Assembly: GCA_023400055.1 (NCBI GenBank)
Contig: JAEXFN010000051.1
Coordinates: forward strand, 1 to 64,000
DNA length: 64,000 nucleotides
Direction: 5' to 3'
Origin: Bacillota bacterium
Lineage (GTDB): Bacteria > Bacillota > UBA4882 > UBA8346
The notes beneath the pieces are model-generated. The model had not been told where the DNA came from, ran no database searches, and worked only from the letters and a program-made list of their open reading frames with translations. Made by a program: the position numbers and the translations under genes. This document shows, piece after piece, positions 51,457 through 60,851 of the stretch (the first letter of the stretch is position 1; every line of letters begins with the position of its first letter).

Positions 51457-53184
51457 ATGTTGAGGACACATCACTGTAATGAACTCAGGGACGAGCACAC
51501 CGGAACGAAAGCCACCCTGGCCGGCTGGGTCGACACGATTCGCGATCACGGCAGCGTGAAGTTTTTGGACCTGCGCGATCAGCACGGCATCACCCAGATC
51601 GTGTTCCATGACCACGCCATGCTGGAAGGAGTGAACCGGGAGACGGTCATCGCGGTAACGGGAGTCGTATCCGCGAGGGAGGCTGAAAACGTCAATTCCA
51701 AGCTGGACACGGGCATGATTGAGCTGCATGCCGAGCGCATCACGATTTTGGGCGCCTGCCGCAAAGGGTTGCCGTTTGAAATCCGGGACTCGGTGGCGAC
51801 GCGCGAGGAAGTCCGTTTGAAATACCGTTTTCTGGACTTGCGAAACCCGGCGCTCCACCGCAATATCGTGTTGCGTTCGCGGGTGATCAGTTTCTTAAGA
51901 AAACGCATGGAGGAATTGGGATTCCTTGAGATTCAAACCCCGATTCTGACCGCGTCCTCGCCGGAAGGCGCGCGGGATTATCTGGTTCCGAGCCGTAAGT
52001 TCAAAGGCAAATTCTACGCGCTGCCCCAGGCGCCGCAGCAGTTCAAGCAGATGCTGATGGTATCGGGCTTCGAGAAGTATTTCCAGATCGCGCCCTGCTT
52101 CCGCGATGAAGATGCCCGCTGCGACCGTTCGCCGGGCGAATTTTATCAATTGGATTTCGAAATGGCTTTCGCGGAGCAAGAAGACGTGCTGAAGGTGGCC
52201 GAAACGGTTTTATACGATGGATTCGCCAAGTTTTCGGATCGCCGCGTGTCCCCCGCACCTTTCCGGCGCATCACCTATCATGATGCAGTCATGAAATATG
52301 GCAGCGACAAACCCGATCTGCGAAACCCGTTGACCATTTGCGACCTGACCGAATTTTTCGCCCGAGTCGATATCAAGGCCTTTAAAGGCAAGCCGGTGCG
52401 CGGCATCGTGGCGGACTGCGCGGGCCGTCCGCGCAGCTTTTTTGACAATTCGCTGCAATATGCCACCGGCATCGGCATGAAGGGCCTGGGTTACCTGACG
52501 CTCGCCGAGGGCGATTTCAAAGGTCCGCTGGCCAAATTCCTGTCGCCCGCCGAGAAAGAGCAATTGATCGACCAGTGCGCCATTCGAGAAGGCCAAACGC
52601 TGTTCCTGATCAGCGACCGGCCGGATATCGTCAATAAACTGGCCGGCCAGATCCGGGAATGGCTGGGGGAAAATCTCGGGCTGATCGACCAGAATGCCTT
52701 CGAGTTCTGTTTTGTCATCGATTTTCCGATGTACGAGCATAATCCGGAGACCCATAAGATTGACTTTACCCACAATCCCTTCTCCATGCCGCAAGGGGGA
52801 TTGGAAGCCCTGGAGACCCAGGATCCGCTCCAGATCCTGGCGTATCAATACGATGTCGTCTGCAACGGGGTTGAGCTTTCGTCCGGCGCGGTGCGCAACC
52901 ATTCGCCGGAGATTATGAAAAAGGCGTTTCAGATCGCCGGGTACTCCGAAGCGGAGCTGGAAAAGAGGTTCGGCGCGCTGTACACGGCGTTCCAGTACGG
53001 AGCGCCCCCGCACGCGGGAATGGCCCCGGGCGTCGACCGCATCGTCATGCTGCTGGCCGGCGAGGAAGCGATCCGGGATGTGATCGCCTTCCCGTTAAAC
53101 GGCAATGCCCAGGACCTGCTGATGGGAGCGCCGTGTGAAGTCTCGGAGCACCAGCTTATGGAGGCCAATATAAAGATTCGCTGA
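51457..53184 (+). CDS. aspS: aspartyl-tRNA synthetase
   Basis: The 575-residue class II synthetase has an N-terminal OB-fold anticodon-binding domain (GWVDTIRDHGSVKFLDLRD), motif 2 (CFRDEDARCDRSPGEFYQLD), the bacterial GAD insert (about 280-420) and motif 3 (GMAPGVDRIVMLLAG). ATG at 51457 follows GGAGGG; the longer frame from 51388 lies in the terminator. No hisS precedes it, unlike in most Bacillota. It is slightly shorter than the usual 590 residues. The tRNA specificity (Asp only, or Asp and Asn) is not determined. Confidence 0.95.
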   Translation: MLRTHHCNELRDEHTGTKATLAGWVDTIRDHGSVKFLDLRDQHGITQIVFHDHAMLEGVNRETVIAVTGVVSAREAENVNSKLDTGMIELHAERITILGACRKGLPFEIRDSVATREEVRLKYRFLDLRNPALHRNIVLRSRVISFLRKRMEELGFLEIQTPILTASSPEGARDYLVPSRKFKGKFYALPQAPQQFKQMLMVSGFEKYFQIAPCFRDEDARCDRSPGEFYQLDFEMAFAEQEDVLKVAETVLYDGFAKFSDRRVSPAPFRRITYHDAVMKYGSDKPDLRNPLTICDLTEFFARVDIKAFKGKPVRGIVADCAGRPRSFFDNSLQYATGIGMKGLGYLTLAEGDFKGPLAKFLSPAEKEQLIDQCAIREGQTLFLISDRPDIVNKLAGQIREWLGENLGLIDQNAFEFCFVIDFPMYEHNPETHKIDFTHNPFSMPQGGLEALETQDPLQILAYQYDVVCNGVELSSGAVRNHSPEIMKKAFQIAGYSEAELEKRFGALYTAFQYGAPPHAGMAPGVDRIVMLLAGEEAIRDVIAFPLNGNAQDLLMGAPCEVSEHQLMEANIKIR

Positions 53185-53462
53185 TATAGGGCAAGTAACT
53201 GTCGTTCAAAATGATTAGCCCCTACATGGGCGGCGAAGCATGGTGGTTACTCTCCCCGATTCGGGCCGGAACCAGGACGGTTCAAGCTCGGCGGTCCAGG
53301 GATGGAACACCGCCGGGGAGAGCGAGAGAGAGGTTTCCTCTCCGTTTAATGCCCGGCCCACGACAAAGAAGCCAAATTAAGTTATAATGGAAACATCGGA
53401 AAGAACCGGACCATCCGGCGAGTTCGTGATCGGAAGATTAGCGGAGGAGTTGAGCAAATAAA

Positions 53463-54263
53463 ATGAAAATCGGATGTTGCGCCAATTTAAAGGCGGACCC
53501 GGAAATGGAGTACATCGAAATCATTGCCGAAGCGGGCTTCGACTATATTGAGCTCTCTTTAGCCAAGCTGATGACTTTTTCGGATGAGCAGTTCCAGCGG
53601 CTCAAAGAGCGTCTCCTGGCGGCGGGGATCCGTTGTGAAGCCTGCAACAGTTTCTTTCCGCCGGATCTCGGGCTGACCGGGGAGGCGGTGCTGGCCGAAC
53701 GGGTCGCCGCCTATTACCGGGCGGCCCTGGAGCGCGCCCAGCAACTGGGGGTGGAGATCGTCGTTTTCGGCAGCGCCGGAGCCCGGAACGTCCCGGCCGG
53801 CTTCGCGCAGGAAGCGGCCTGGCGCCAGCTGGTCCAGTTGCTGCGGGACATGGACCCGGTGGCCCGCCAATGCGGGATCACCGTCGTCATCGAGCCGCTG
53901 AACCGCAAAGAAAGCAACATTCTCAACTCGGTCGCCGAGGGTTTGCAATTGACCACCGAGGTCGATCGCCCCAATATCCAGCTGTTGGTGGACTATTACC
54001 ACCTGAGCCTGGAGAATGAAGATCCGGCGATCGTCGTTGCCGCCGGCGCCGCCATCCGGCACGTGCATCTTGCCGAACCGGAGGGCAGAGGATTCCCCGA
54101 ACCGCAATCGCGGCCGGCGTATGCCGCATTTGTCGAGGAGCTGCGGAAGATCCATTATGCCCGGCGGCTCAGCATCGAGGCTTCCTCCGACGACCTGCGG
54201 CGCGATGCCCCGGCGGGTCTGGCCTTCTTAAAAGAGCTGACGCTTCCCTTGGCCGGGTTTTAG
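53463..54263 (+). CDS. sugar phosphate isomerase/epimerase (xylose isomerase-like TIM barrel)
   Basis: The 266-residue product is an AP-endonuclease-2-type TIM barrel with metal ligands in VVIEPLNR (Glu), LLVDYYHLSLENED (Asp, His), HVHLAEPEGR (His) and LSIEASSDD (Glu). Relatives are hydroxypyruvate isomerases, ketose epimerases and inosose dehydratases. ATG at 53463 follows GGAGGAG. It is monocistronic between aspS and a terminator. A sugar-interconverting role beside the importers is likely. Confidence 0.85.
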   Translation: MKIGCCANLKADPEMEYIEIIAEAGFDYIELSLAKLMTFSDEQFQRLKERLLAAGIRCEACNSFFPPDLGLTGEAVLAERVAAYYRAALERAQQLGVEIVVFGSAGARNVPAGFAQEAAWRQLVQLLRDMDPVARQCGITVVIEPLNRKESNILNSVAEGLQLTTEVDRPNIQLLVDYYHLSLENEDPAIVVAAGAAIRHVHLAEPEGRGFPEPQSRPAYAAFVEELRKIHYARRLSIEASSDDLRRDAPAGLAFLKELTLPLAGF

Positions 54264-54326
54264 GACCCGGGCTTTGGGCAGGCGGATTGGCGAAAGTTTC
54301 GCGAGCGTGATTAGGGATTGATTGGG

Positions 54327-54366
54327 GCCAGGCCGATAGCGGATATCGGCTTGGCTTTGTTGTTTT
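54327..54366 (+). terminator. terminator after the isomerase gene
   Basis: GCCA...GCCGATA-GCGGA-TATCGGC...TGGC then TTTGTTGTTTTGG. It shares the GATA-GCGGA-TATC apex and flanking GATTAGG with the terminator at 49763. Confidence 0.78.
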
Positions 54367-54392
54367 GGTCCGTCCAATGATAGGATGAAGGC

Positions 54393-54602
54393 CGGGAAAG
54401 CTTCCCCCGGCCTTGGGCAAGCTTTCCCACGGTCCGGGAATGCTTGCCCGGGCCCCGGGAAGACTGTCCCAAGCCTCGGGACGGTTTGCCCATGCTTTGA
54501 GAAAGTCTTTCCAACCCTTGAGAGAGTCTTCTCAACCCTTGGGAAACCTTTCCCAAACGGTGGGACGGGTTGCCCGAAGGTTGGGCATGTCTTCCCAGGG
54601 CC
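54393..54602. repeat. 21-bp period array, family B (locus 2, ten units)
   Basis: Ten 21-bp units, each with a dyad of the form GGGAAAGCTTTCCC (the ideal form is a perfect palindrome) and a 7-nt linker such as AAGCCTT. It shares period and dyad design with 33488-33697. It lies between a terminator and the 3' end of the convergent histidine kinase gene. Confidence 0.9.
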
Positions 54603-54625
54603 CGGGCGGACCCATCAAAGGAAGC

Positions 54626-56476
54626 TCACAGAATTTTGGGTACCAGCAGAGAGACCGAGGTTCCTTGGCCCGGCTCGCTCTTTATCCGGCATTGGTAACC
54701 AGCGCCGTAATAAATCTGCAAGCGGCTTAAGGCATTTAAAATTCCGATGCCGTGCCGGCCATAGCGGAGATCATTCGCTATCGGTTGTTCCAGCTCTTCC
54801 AGCACTTCTTCGGCCATTCCGTGGCCATTGTCGGCAATCGTAATGCTGATGCGATCGTCTTCCCGGCTTTTGACGTCGATTTTGAGGATACCGCCGCCGG
54901 CAATGCCGGCAAAGCCGTGAATGATGGCATTCTCGATAAATGGTTGCAACAACAACTTATATATTTTACACTCCAACACGGTCTCCGGGATGTCAATCCA
55001 GCACTCAAAGGAGTGATCGAAGCGGTTTTGCTGGAGAAAGATATATTGCTTGAGCCATTCCGCCTCTTCCCGGAAGGTAGTGAGCTTATTACTGTTGCTG
55101 ATGTTATAGCGCAAGATATTGGCCAGATTTTCGAGCATCTTGCTGATCTGGTATTCTTCCTTTTCGATCGCCATCCAGTTGATTGAATCCAGGGTGTTGT
55201 AAAGAAAGTGCGGGTTGATCTGGGCCTCCAGCGCCCGGATCTCGGCCTCTTTTTGTTTATGGGTGGCTTGTTTGACGTCTTCGACCAGCTGATTGATTTT
55301 GGCGATCATTTTGTTAAATCGGCTGGCGATCGCCGATATCTCGTCATGCTCATCCAACTCGATCTGTACCGAAAGCTCGCCGCCCTGGGCGATTTTCATG
55401 GCCTTCAGGATCAGCTGGATCGATTTTGAAAAACTGTTCGAGATGTAAAAGATGATGAACAGCGACATGGCTATGGCGACGGCCGCCAGGATAAGCGAGA
55501 GTTTTTGCAGCCAATAGATATCGCTGAAGAGGAAATCCTGATCGACCACGTTCACGATGACCCACTTCGTGCGCTTATCGACCAGTTTATTGATGATCAC
55601 CCGCCTTCCTTTAAAAATGGCGGCTTTATCGAGCAGGTTGCTGTATTTTTGATCAGGATTGGCGTTTTGCTGCGCGGTTTCAAACTGATGGATGTTGGTA
55701 CCGATCAGCTCTTTATTGGGGAAGGAAATGATATTTCCCGCCTGATCGTGAATGAGATTGATGCTTTTCAGGCGGTTTTTGTTTCGGGACGAGTCGCCGT
55801 CCTTATTAATATTATGATTCAGAATGGACTCATCGACGCTGATCACGATAGTTCCAATGCTGTTGAGGTCCATATTTCGAAAATCGTACATTTTTTTTAC
55901 GACATGAAACAGATAATATTTTTGATTATTGATCCGGTCCACGAACTTGGCTGGCAAAAGAATGGTGTGATTGTTGCGGAGCGATTTGATCGTTGCCTTG
56001 GTCGACTGGAGCCGATCATTATCCCAGATGCTGACGACGGAAGACGGCGACGCCGCGTCGTAGAAGGCAATCCGGCCGTTGGCGGCGAAAATGGCGATGC
56101 TGCGGATCCCCTGGTTGGAATTGGCGATGTAGTTCAGTTTGCGGTTGATCAAGTTGAAGGCCAGGGCCCTTTCGGTTTCATCGCGTTCATTGATCCGGCG
56201 GACCGCATCGATCATCTCATCGTCGATGTAAATCTGGGTGATCGTATCGAAATAGGGATGCAAGGTGTTCTCGAGATTATTGGCGGTTTGTTCGAGATGC
56301 AAGTCCACCAGTTGGCTTACTTTTTTCTCGATCGATAACTTGCTGTTGTAAAATGAAAAAGATTGCAACAGAAACAGCGGGATAATCGAAACGAAGATCG
56401 AGAAGATCAGCTTGTTGCGAAACGTAAGCTGCTTGAATTTATTAACCGCCGCTGGGATCGGTCCTCGGCTGATCAT
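54626..56476 (-). CDS. sensor histidine kinase, YesM type
   Basis: The 616-residue protein has two transmembrane helices (about 22-43 and 325-348) around a 280-residue extracellular sensor, then HAMP (349-401), a His_kinase domain with H423 in QINPHFLYNTLDSINW, and an ATPase domain (DNGHGMAEEVLEEL; GIGILNALSRLQIYYG). YesM kinases sense extracellular sugars or polysaccharide products. It is transcribed after its regulator gene (56524-58068), 47 nt apart. The divergent importer is the likely target system. Confidence 0.93.
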   Translation of the reverse strand: MISRGPIPAAVNKFKQLTFRNKLIFSIFVSIIPLFLLQSFSFYNSKLSIEKKVSQLVDLHLEQTANNLENTLHPYFDTITQIYIDDEMIDAVRRINERDETERALAFNLINRKLNYIANSNQGIRSIAIFAANGRIAFYDAASPSSVVSIWDNDRLQSTKATIKSLRNNHTILLPAKFVDRINNQKYYLFHVVKKMYDFRNMDLNSIGTIVISVDESILNHNINKDGDSSRNKNRLKSINLIHDQAGNIISFPNKELIGTNIHQFETAQQNANPDQKYSNLLDKAAIFKGRRVIINKLVDKRTKWVIVNVVDQDFLFSDIYWLQKLSLILAAVAIAMSLFIIFYISNSFSKSIQLILKAMKIAQGGELSVQIELDEHDEISAIASRFNKMIAKINQLVEDVKQATHKQKEAEIRALEAQINPHFLYNTLDSINWMAIEKEEYQISKMLENLANILRYNISNSNKLTTFREEAEWLKQYIFLQQNRFDHSFECWIDIPETVLECKIYKLLLQPFIENAIIHGFAGIAGGGILKIDVKSREDDRISITIADNGHGMAEEVLEELEQPIANDLRYGRHGIGILNALSRLQIYYGAGYQCRIKSEPGQGTSVSLLVPKIL

Positions 56477-56523
56477 TCGTTCACCTTTTCCGTAGCGGCT
56501 GCCTATTCCTCAGCCGCGCCCGT

Positions 56524-58068
56524 TTATTTTTTATAAACCTTTTGGTATTCGACGGGTGAGAAACCCGACAGCTCTTTGAAGATCCGGTAAAAGTACTTAT
56601 GATCCTGGTAACCGAGTTTCTCGGCGATTTCGTAAGCTTTTAAATTGCTATTCACCAAGAGTTCCTTGGCCTTGTTGATCTTGTATTCTTTCAGATAAAC
56701 GCTGAAATTTACGCCCAACTCCTTATTGAAAACGGCGCTGACATACTCGGGCGTGACATGCAACGAGGAGGCCATCTCCACCAACGTAATGCTCGGATAA
56801 TGCTCGCTGATGAGATTCAGGGCCTTTTTGATCACCGGACTGACGGCCTTTTGTTCTTTCACGCCATATGAAGTGATTTTCTGGATAAAGCTGACGAAAG
56901 CGGTGGTCAGCTCGTCCCGGGTACAGGATTCCATGATTTTCTGCAGGATTTCTTTTTGGTTGATCTGGTTATACAATTCATAATGGACTTCCTTGATGAC
57001 GTTGATGATCGAAGAGGTGAAACGGACCAGCGCCTCAATGATCTGGATGGGCTGATATGGTTGTTGGCGGCAATACAGGATAAACTTTTCGGCGATCTCA
57101 TAGGTCTTGTCATTATCGAGCGAATAGACCGCCGTTTTGACATTTTTTTCGATATCCATCGGATAGCTGAAACGCTCGGTCCGGATTTCCGGGACCCTGG
57201 CGGGCACGATCAGAACGTCATCGCCGAGCGAGATCGACCATTTCAGGTCATTGGCGAGGGTCGCCAGCTGTTTTCGGAAGTTGGACAGACCGCTAAAGGG
57301 GATCATCCCGAATACCAGGTTGCCCAATTGCATGCTTTTCATATTGGGGATCAGGACGTTTTGAAAGAACCGTTCGAGGTAGTCCGGATCGAAGTCCTGG
57401 CAGAATAATAGCACCAGTTGATTTTGGGCTTCATGATGGAGCAGAAAATATTTGCCGCTATGGTAATGGTCCAGCGCGCTGACCAAGATCTGGGGCAACT
57501 GCTCCTGCAAAGCCGGATAATTTTGGCCCAAATAGACCGTAAGTACAATAAAATTGCGGTCCGGATCGATGCCATACCGTTCTTTCAAGTAATTGGTCGC
57601 GGCCGCGATATTATGGGTGTTGCCGAGCATGATATCCTGCAGGACCGATTCGGCGGAACTGAACGGCGCCAGTTGGCTCTTTTGAAGCTGTTTTTCCTTG
57701 TTAATCTCTTCTGCGATCGCATCCAACGAGTTTGCGAGACGTTCGACCGTAATCGGCTTCAACAAATATTCAAAGACGCCGATTTTGATGGCTTGTTGGG
57801 CAAATTTGAAATCGGAATAACCGGAAATAATGATCGTTTTATGGCGGATCCCGGCTTTTTTGACCCGCTCCAGCATTTCCAGGCCGTTAAATTCCGGCAT
57901 GGTGATATCGGCGATGACCAGATCCGGTTTCGTCTCGGCAATGAGCTTCACCCCTTCGACTCCGTTACCGGCTTCGCCGACGACCTGATAGCCGGGATCG
58001 ATCTTGCCGATCTGCCGGATGATGCCCTTCCTGGTTTTGACTTCGTCTTCAATAATTACGATTCTCAC
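56524..58068 (-). CDS. response regulator, AraC type (YesN family)
   Basis: The 514-residue product has a receiver domain (1-120, D54 in VIADITMPEFNG), a long middle region (130-400) and a C-terminal AraC DNA-binding domain (about 410-512: SLHVTPEYVSAVFNKELGVNF ... EIAKLGYQDHKYFYRIFKELSG, in short blocks). GTG at 58068 follows GGAGG. It probably activates the divergent importer through the direct repeats at 58588-58619. Confidence 0.94.
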   Translation of the reverse strand: MRIVIIEDEVKTRKGIIRQIGKIDPGYQVVGEAGNGVEGVKLIAETKPDLVIADITMPEFNGLEMLERVKKAGIRHKTIIISGYSDFKFAQQAIKIGVFEYLLKPITVERLANSLDAIAEEINKEKQLQKSQLAPFSSAESVLQDIMLGNTHNIAAATNYLKERYGIDPDRNFIVLTVYLGQNYPALQEQLPQILVSALDHYHSGKYFLLHHEAQNQLVLLFCQDFDPDYLERFFQNVLIPNMKSMQLGNLVFGMIPFSGLSNFRKQLATLANDLKWSISLGDDVLIVPARVPEIRTERFSYPMDIEKNVKTAVYSLDNDKTYEIAEKFILYCRQQPYQPIQIIEALVRFTSSIINVIKEVHYELYNQINQKEILQKIMESCTRDELTTAFVSFIQKITSYGVKEQKAVSPVIKKALNLISEHYPSITLVEMASSLHVTPEYVSAVFNKELGVNFSVYLKEYKINKAKELLVNSNLKAYEIAEKLGYQDHKYFYRIFKELSGFSPVEYQKVYKK

Positions 58069-58587
58069 GGGCGAGCCTCCACAAGCGAAGGATATTGGCG
58101 AATAAACGTTCTTGCTTTGCGTTTCATCCCAGGCGGACTGCGCGGATCGGGTTCGGTGCGGTTTTGTTTATCGCGAGGGCAATCGGTTAACCGGTCGAAG
58201 CTGGCGGATGTTTTTTTAAGGTTTTTTTGAGCCATAAAAAACTTATTGCAAATCTATAGTAACTGGATTGTAAAGTTAAGTCAAAATATGATTTTATGCC
58301 AAATAGGTTTCTTAGCCGCAAATATGGACCGATTTCCAAAATGAGCCCAATCATTGTCGATATTTAGCAATGATTAAATTTCGCTGGAATATTTCGGGAG
58401 TTCCCGTAAGAAATCCAGTTTGATGGTTGGTGAATGAAGAAAGCGTTTATTCTCAGGAATAATGTGGCAATCATTCCAGCAATACGACGGTCCATCACGG
58501 GGCCGGGAATACGAAGGCCCCACAAGGATCGGTTCGTTTATTGAGTTTAAATTAACCTACCGATCTTAAAACTTTCGCATTTTTAAA
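58069..58587. other. divergent intergenic region
   Basis: No gene was found between the YesN gene and the importer control region. A GGGCC/GGCCCC hairpin lies near 58498-58527. The stretch is A+T-rich toward the importer. Confidence 0.45.
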
Positions 58588-58619
58588 CAATTGTAACTTC
58601 GTTATAATGCAATTGTAAC
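58588..58619 (+). promoter_or_regulatory. direct-repeat activator site with -10 box
   Basis: CAATTGTAAC occurs at 58588-58597 and again at 58610-58619, 22 bp apart, on either side of TATAAT (58603-58608). Two direct half-sites two DNA turns apart are the usual target form of AraC-type regulators. The -35 is poor, as in activator-dependent promoters. Confidence 0.55.
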
Positions 58620-58668
58620 CTAGTTCGCCGCTTTTAGCACTGGAAATTTAAAAATGGGAGGCATGGTA

Positions 58669-59871
58669 ATGAAAAAGACCGCTCTATGGTTAATGGTGTT
58701 GTTGTTCGTGTTCGGGGTTTATACGGTCTGCAGCGGCAAGACGCAGACCCGGCTGACGTTATGGCATTATTATGAGACCGACGCCCAGAAAATGATGATC
58801 AAAAAGCTGACCGAAGGTTTTAACGCTTCGCAGCCGGATATCAAAATCAGCGACCAATACGTTCCCTATGCCGACTTTACCAAGCAGCTTTCGATCGGCT
58901 TGGCTGCGGAAAAACTGCCGGATATTGTGATCATCAATAATCCCGATCATGCTTCATACGCTAAAATGGGTTTGTTCGCGGATATCACCAGATATCTGCG
59001 GGGGTGGAAGGATCAGAAGGAATATTTCCCCGGGCCATGGAAGTCCACCATGCTGGACGGGAAAAACTACGGAATTCCGTTCGTCAGCAACTGCCTGGCT
59101 TTGTTTTACAACGTCGAAATGCTGGAAAAAGCCGGTGTCGCCCCGCCTAAAACCTGGGACGAACTGAGAGCGGCCGCCAAAAAGCTGACTACCGCCGAGA
59201 CCGCCGGTTTTGGCATAGCCGCCGCCAACCGGGAAGAAGGAACCTTCCAGTTCATCCCGTTCCTGTATTCCGCGGGAGCCAGCTATGATAAGTTGGATAG
59301 CCCCGCCGCTATCAAGGCGGTCAGTTTTATCACGGATCTCTACAAAAGCGGCGCGATGAGCAAAGAGTGCATCAACTGGGGGCAGTCGGACCTCTGCAAG
59401 CAATTTATGGTCGGCAAAGTGGCCATGATGGTGAATGGCCCCTGGCAGATGCCCCGGATTCAGAAGGAAGCGCCCAACTTGAAATATGACGTCGTCTTGC
59501 TGCCGAAAGACAAACAAAGCGCTTCTTGTCTGGGCGGCGAAAATATCGGAGTCGTGAAGAATAAAAATAGCGCCGCTTCGGTCAAGTTCTTGAAATACAT
59601 CGGCCAGCCGCAGATCGTCAAACAGTACGCGTTGGATTACGGCGCGTTTCCGCCCCGGCGGGATGTCGGCGTCGACAAGGCCTTCTCGAATACTCCGCAA
59701 GAAAAAGTGTTTTTACAAGCACTGGAGATCGCCGTTCCGCGCGGACCCCATCCGAAATGGCCCCAATATTCCAAGATTATCTCCACCATGGTTCAGGAAT
59801 CGTTGACGGGAATGAAAACCAGCGAAGCAGCGGCCAAAGACGCGCAAGCTTTAATCAACCAGATAAAATAG
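58669..59871 (+). CDS. sugar ABC transporter substrate-binding protein (CUT1, second system)
   Basis: The 400-residue product has a signal peptide (MKKTALWLMVLLFVFGVYTV) and a solute-binding fold (LTLWHYYETDAQKMM, GIPFVSNCLALFYNVEMLEKAG, MVGKVAMMVNGPWQM). A Cys follows the signal (YTVCSG), but the context is not a good lipobox (no small residue at -1 and no Leu at -3), so soluble release seems likelier. ATG at 58669 is 6 nt after GGGAGG. Confidence 0.93.
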   Translation: MKKTALWLMVLLFVFGVYTVCSGKTQTRLTLWHYYETDAQKMMIKKLTEGFNASQPDIKISDQYVPYADFTKQLSIGLAAEKLPDIVIINNPDHASYAKMGLFADITRYLRGWKDQKEYFPGPWKSTMLDGKNYGIPFVSNCLALFYNVEMLEKAGVAPPKTWDELRAAAKKLTTAETAGFGIAAANREEGTFQFIPFLYSAGASYDKLDSPAAIKAVSFITDLYKSGAMSKECINWGQSDLCKQFMVGKVAMMVNGPWQMPRIQKEAPNLKYDVVLLPKDKQSASCLGGENIGVVKNKNSAASVKFLKYIGQPQIVKQYALDYGAFPPRRDVGVDKAFSNTPQEKVFLQALEIAVPRGPHPKWPQYSKIISTMVQESLTGMKTSEAAAKDAQALINQIK

Positions 59872-59882
59872 GTTTCCGAAAA

Positions 59883-59917
59883 AATAACTGGAGTACATCA
59901 GAGGTACTCCAGTTATT
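59883..59917 (+). terminator. hairpin between second binding-protein and permease genes
   Basis: AATAACTGGAGTAC (59883-59896) and its complement (59904-59917) form a perfect 14-bp stem with a 7-nt loop. TTC follows, so it is more likely an attenuating or stabilising structure than a full terminator. Confidence 0.6.
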
Positions 59918-59947
59918 TCAAGCGAACTGTAAAGGCAGCTGAATACG

Positions 59948-60850
59948 ATGAGAGTTAATAAAGCGAACTATAACAACGATAATATCGGTTATTATTTTAT
60001 CCTCCCGGCCCTGGTTTTCATGCTGGTGTTCATCGCTTATCCGGTGATCAGCAACATCATCTTGAGCTTTCAAGATGTCAATGTAATGACGATTGCCAGC
60101 AAAGTAAGGGCTTTTACCGGCTTTAACAACTATCGCGAACTGCTGAAAGGATCGATCTTACGGATTGCTTTTATCAATACCTTTATCTTTACAATTTGCA
60201 GTTTGAGCATTCAGTTTACCATCGGGTTTGCCTTCGCGTTGCTGTTGAACCGCAATTCGCGCTTGGTGCAGAGGCTCAGAGGCATCATGATGATCGCCTG
60301 GATGATTCCGATTGCGGTCACCGCTTTGCTGTTCAAATTCATGTTTAGTGTTAACGGCGGCATCATTAATCAAATTCTGCTGGGTTGCCATCTCGTCAAG
60401 GCGCCGGTGGAGTGGCTGTTGCATCCGGCATCGGCGATGGCCAGCATCATCATGACCAATATTTGGGTGGCCATTCCGTTCAACATGATTCTCATCTCGA
60501 CCGGTTTGACCAGCATCTCGGCGGAGATATATGAGAGCGCCAACCTGGACGGCGCTAACGCCTTCCAGAAGTTTTTCCAAATCACGCTGCCGTTGTTGAA
60601 ACCGTCCCTCGAGGCGGTGTTAATCCTGGGATTCGTCAACACCTTCAAAGTATTCGACCTGGTCTTCGTGATGACCGGCGGCGGGCCGGTCAACAGCACC
60701 CATCTGCTTTCGACCTTTTCCTACGATCTGTCGTTCGTGCAATTCGACTTCAGCAAGGGAGCGGCGGTGGCCAACATTCTGTTCGCGGTTTTATTCGTGG
60801 TCGGCTTGGGGTATGTCAAGTTAATCAAACAAGAGGAGGAAGTGATGTAA
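59948..60850 (+). CDS. sugar ABC transporter permease (MalF/UgpA type, second system)
   Basis: The 300-residue product has six transmembrane helices and the loop ESANLDGANAFQKFFQITLP in the EAA position. The TGGGPVNSTHLLSTF block is typical of CUT1 permeases. The ribosome site before ATG at 59948 is weak (AAAGGCAG), as expected for lower expression than the binding protein. It ends 1 nt before the next permease. Confidence 0.93.
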   Translation: MRVNKANYNNDNIGYYFILPALVFMLVFIAYPVISNIILSFQDVNVMTIASKVRAFTGFNNYRELLKGSILRIAFINTFIFTICSLSIQFTIGFAFALLLNRNSRLVQRLRGIMMIAWMIPIAVTALLFKFMFSVNGGIINQILLGCHLVKAPVEWLLHPASAMASIIMTNIWVAIPFNMILISTGLTSISAEIYESANLDGANAFQKFFQITLPLLKPSLEAVLILGFVNTFKVFDLVFVMTGGGPVNSTHLLSTFSYDLSFVQFDFSKGAAVANILFAVLFVVGLGYVKLIKQEEEVM

Positions 60851-60851
60851 C

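Noticed and set aside
54385..54843. A 152-codon frame of Gly/Pro-rich heptads across array B2
   Set aside because: The heptad pattern is a by-product of the 21-bp DNA period; the frame runs into the antisense of the histidine kinase gene and lacks a ribosome site.
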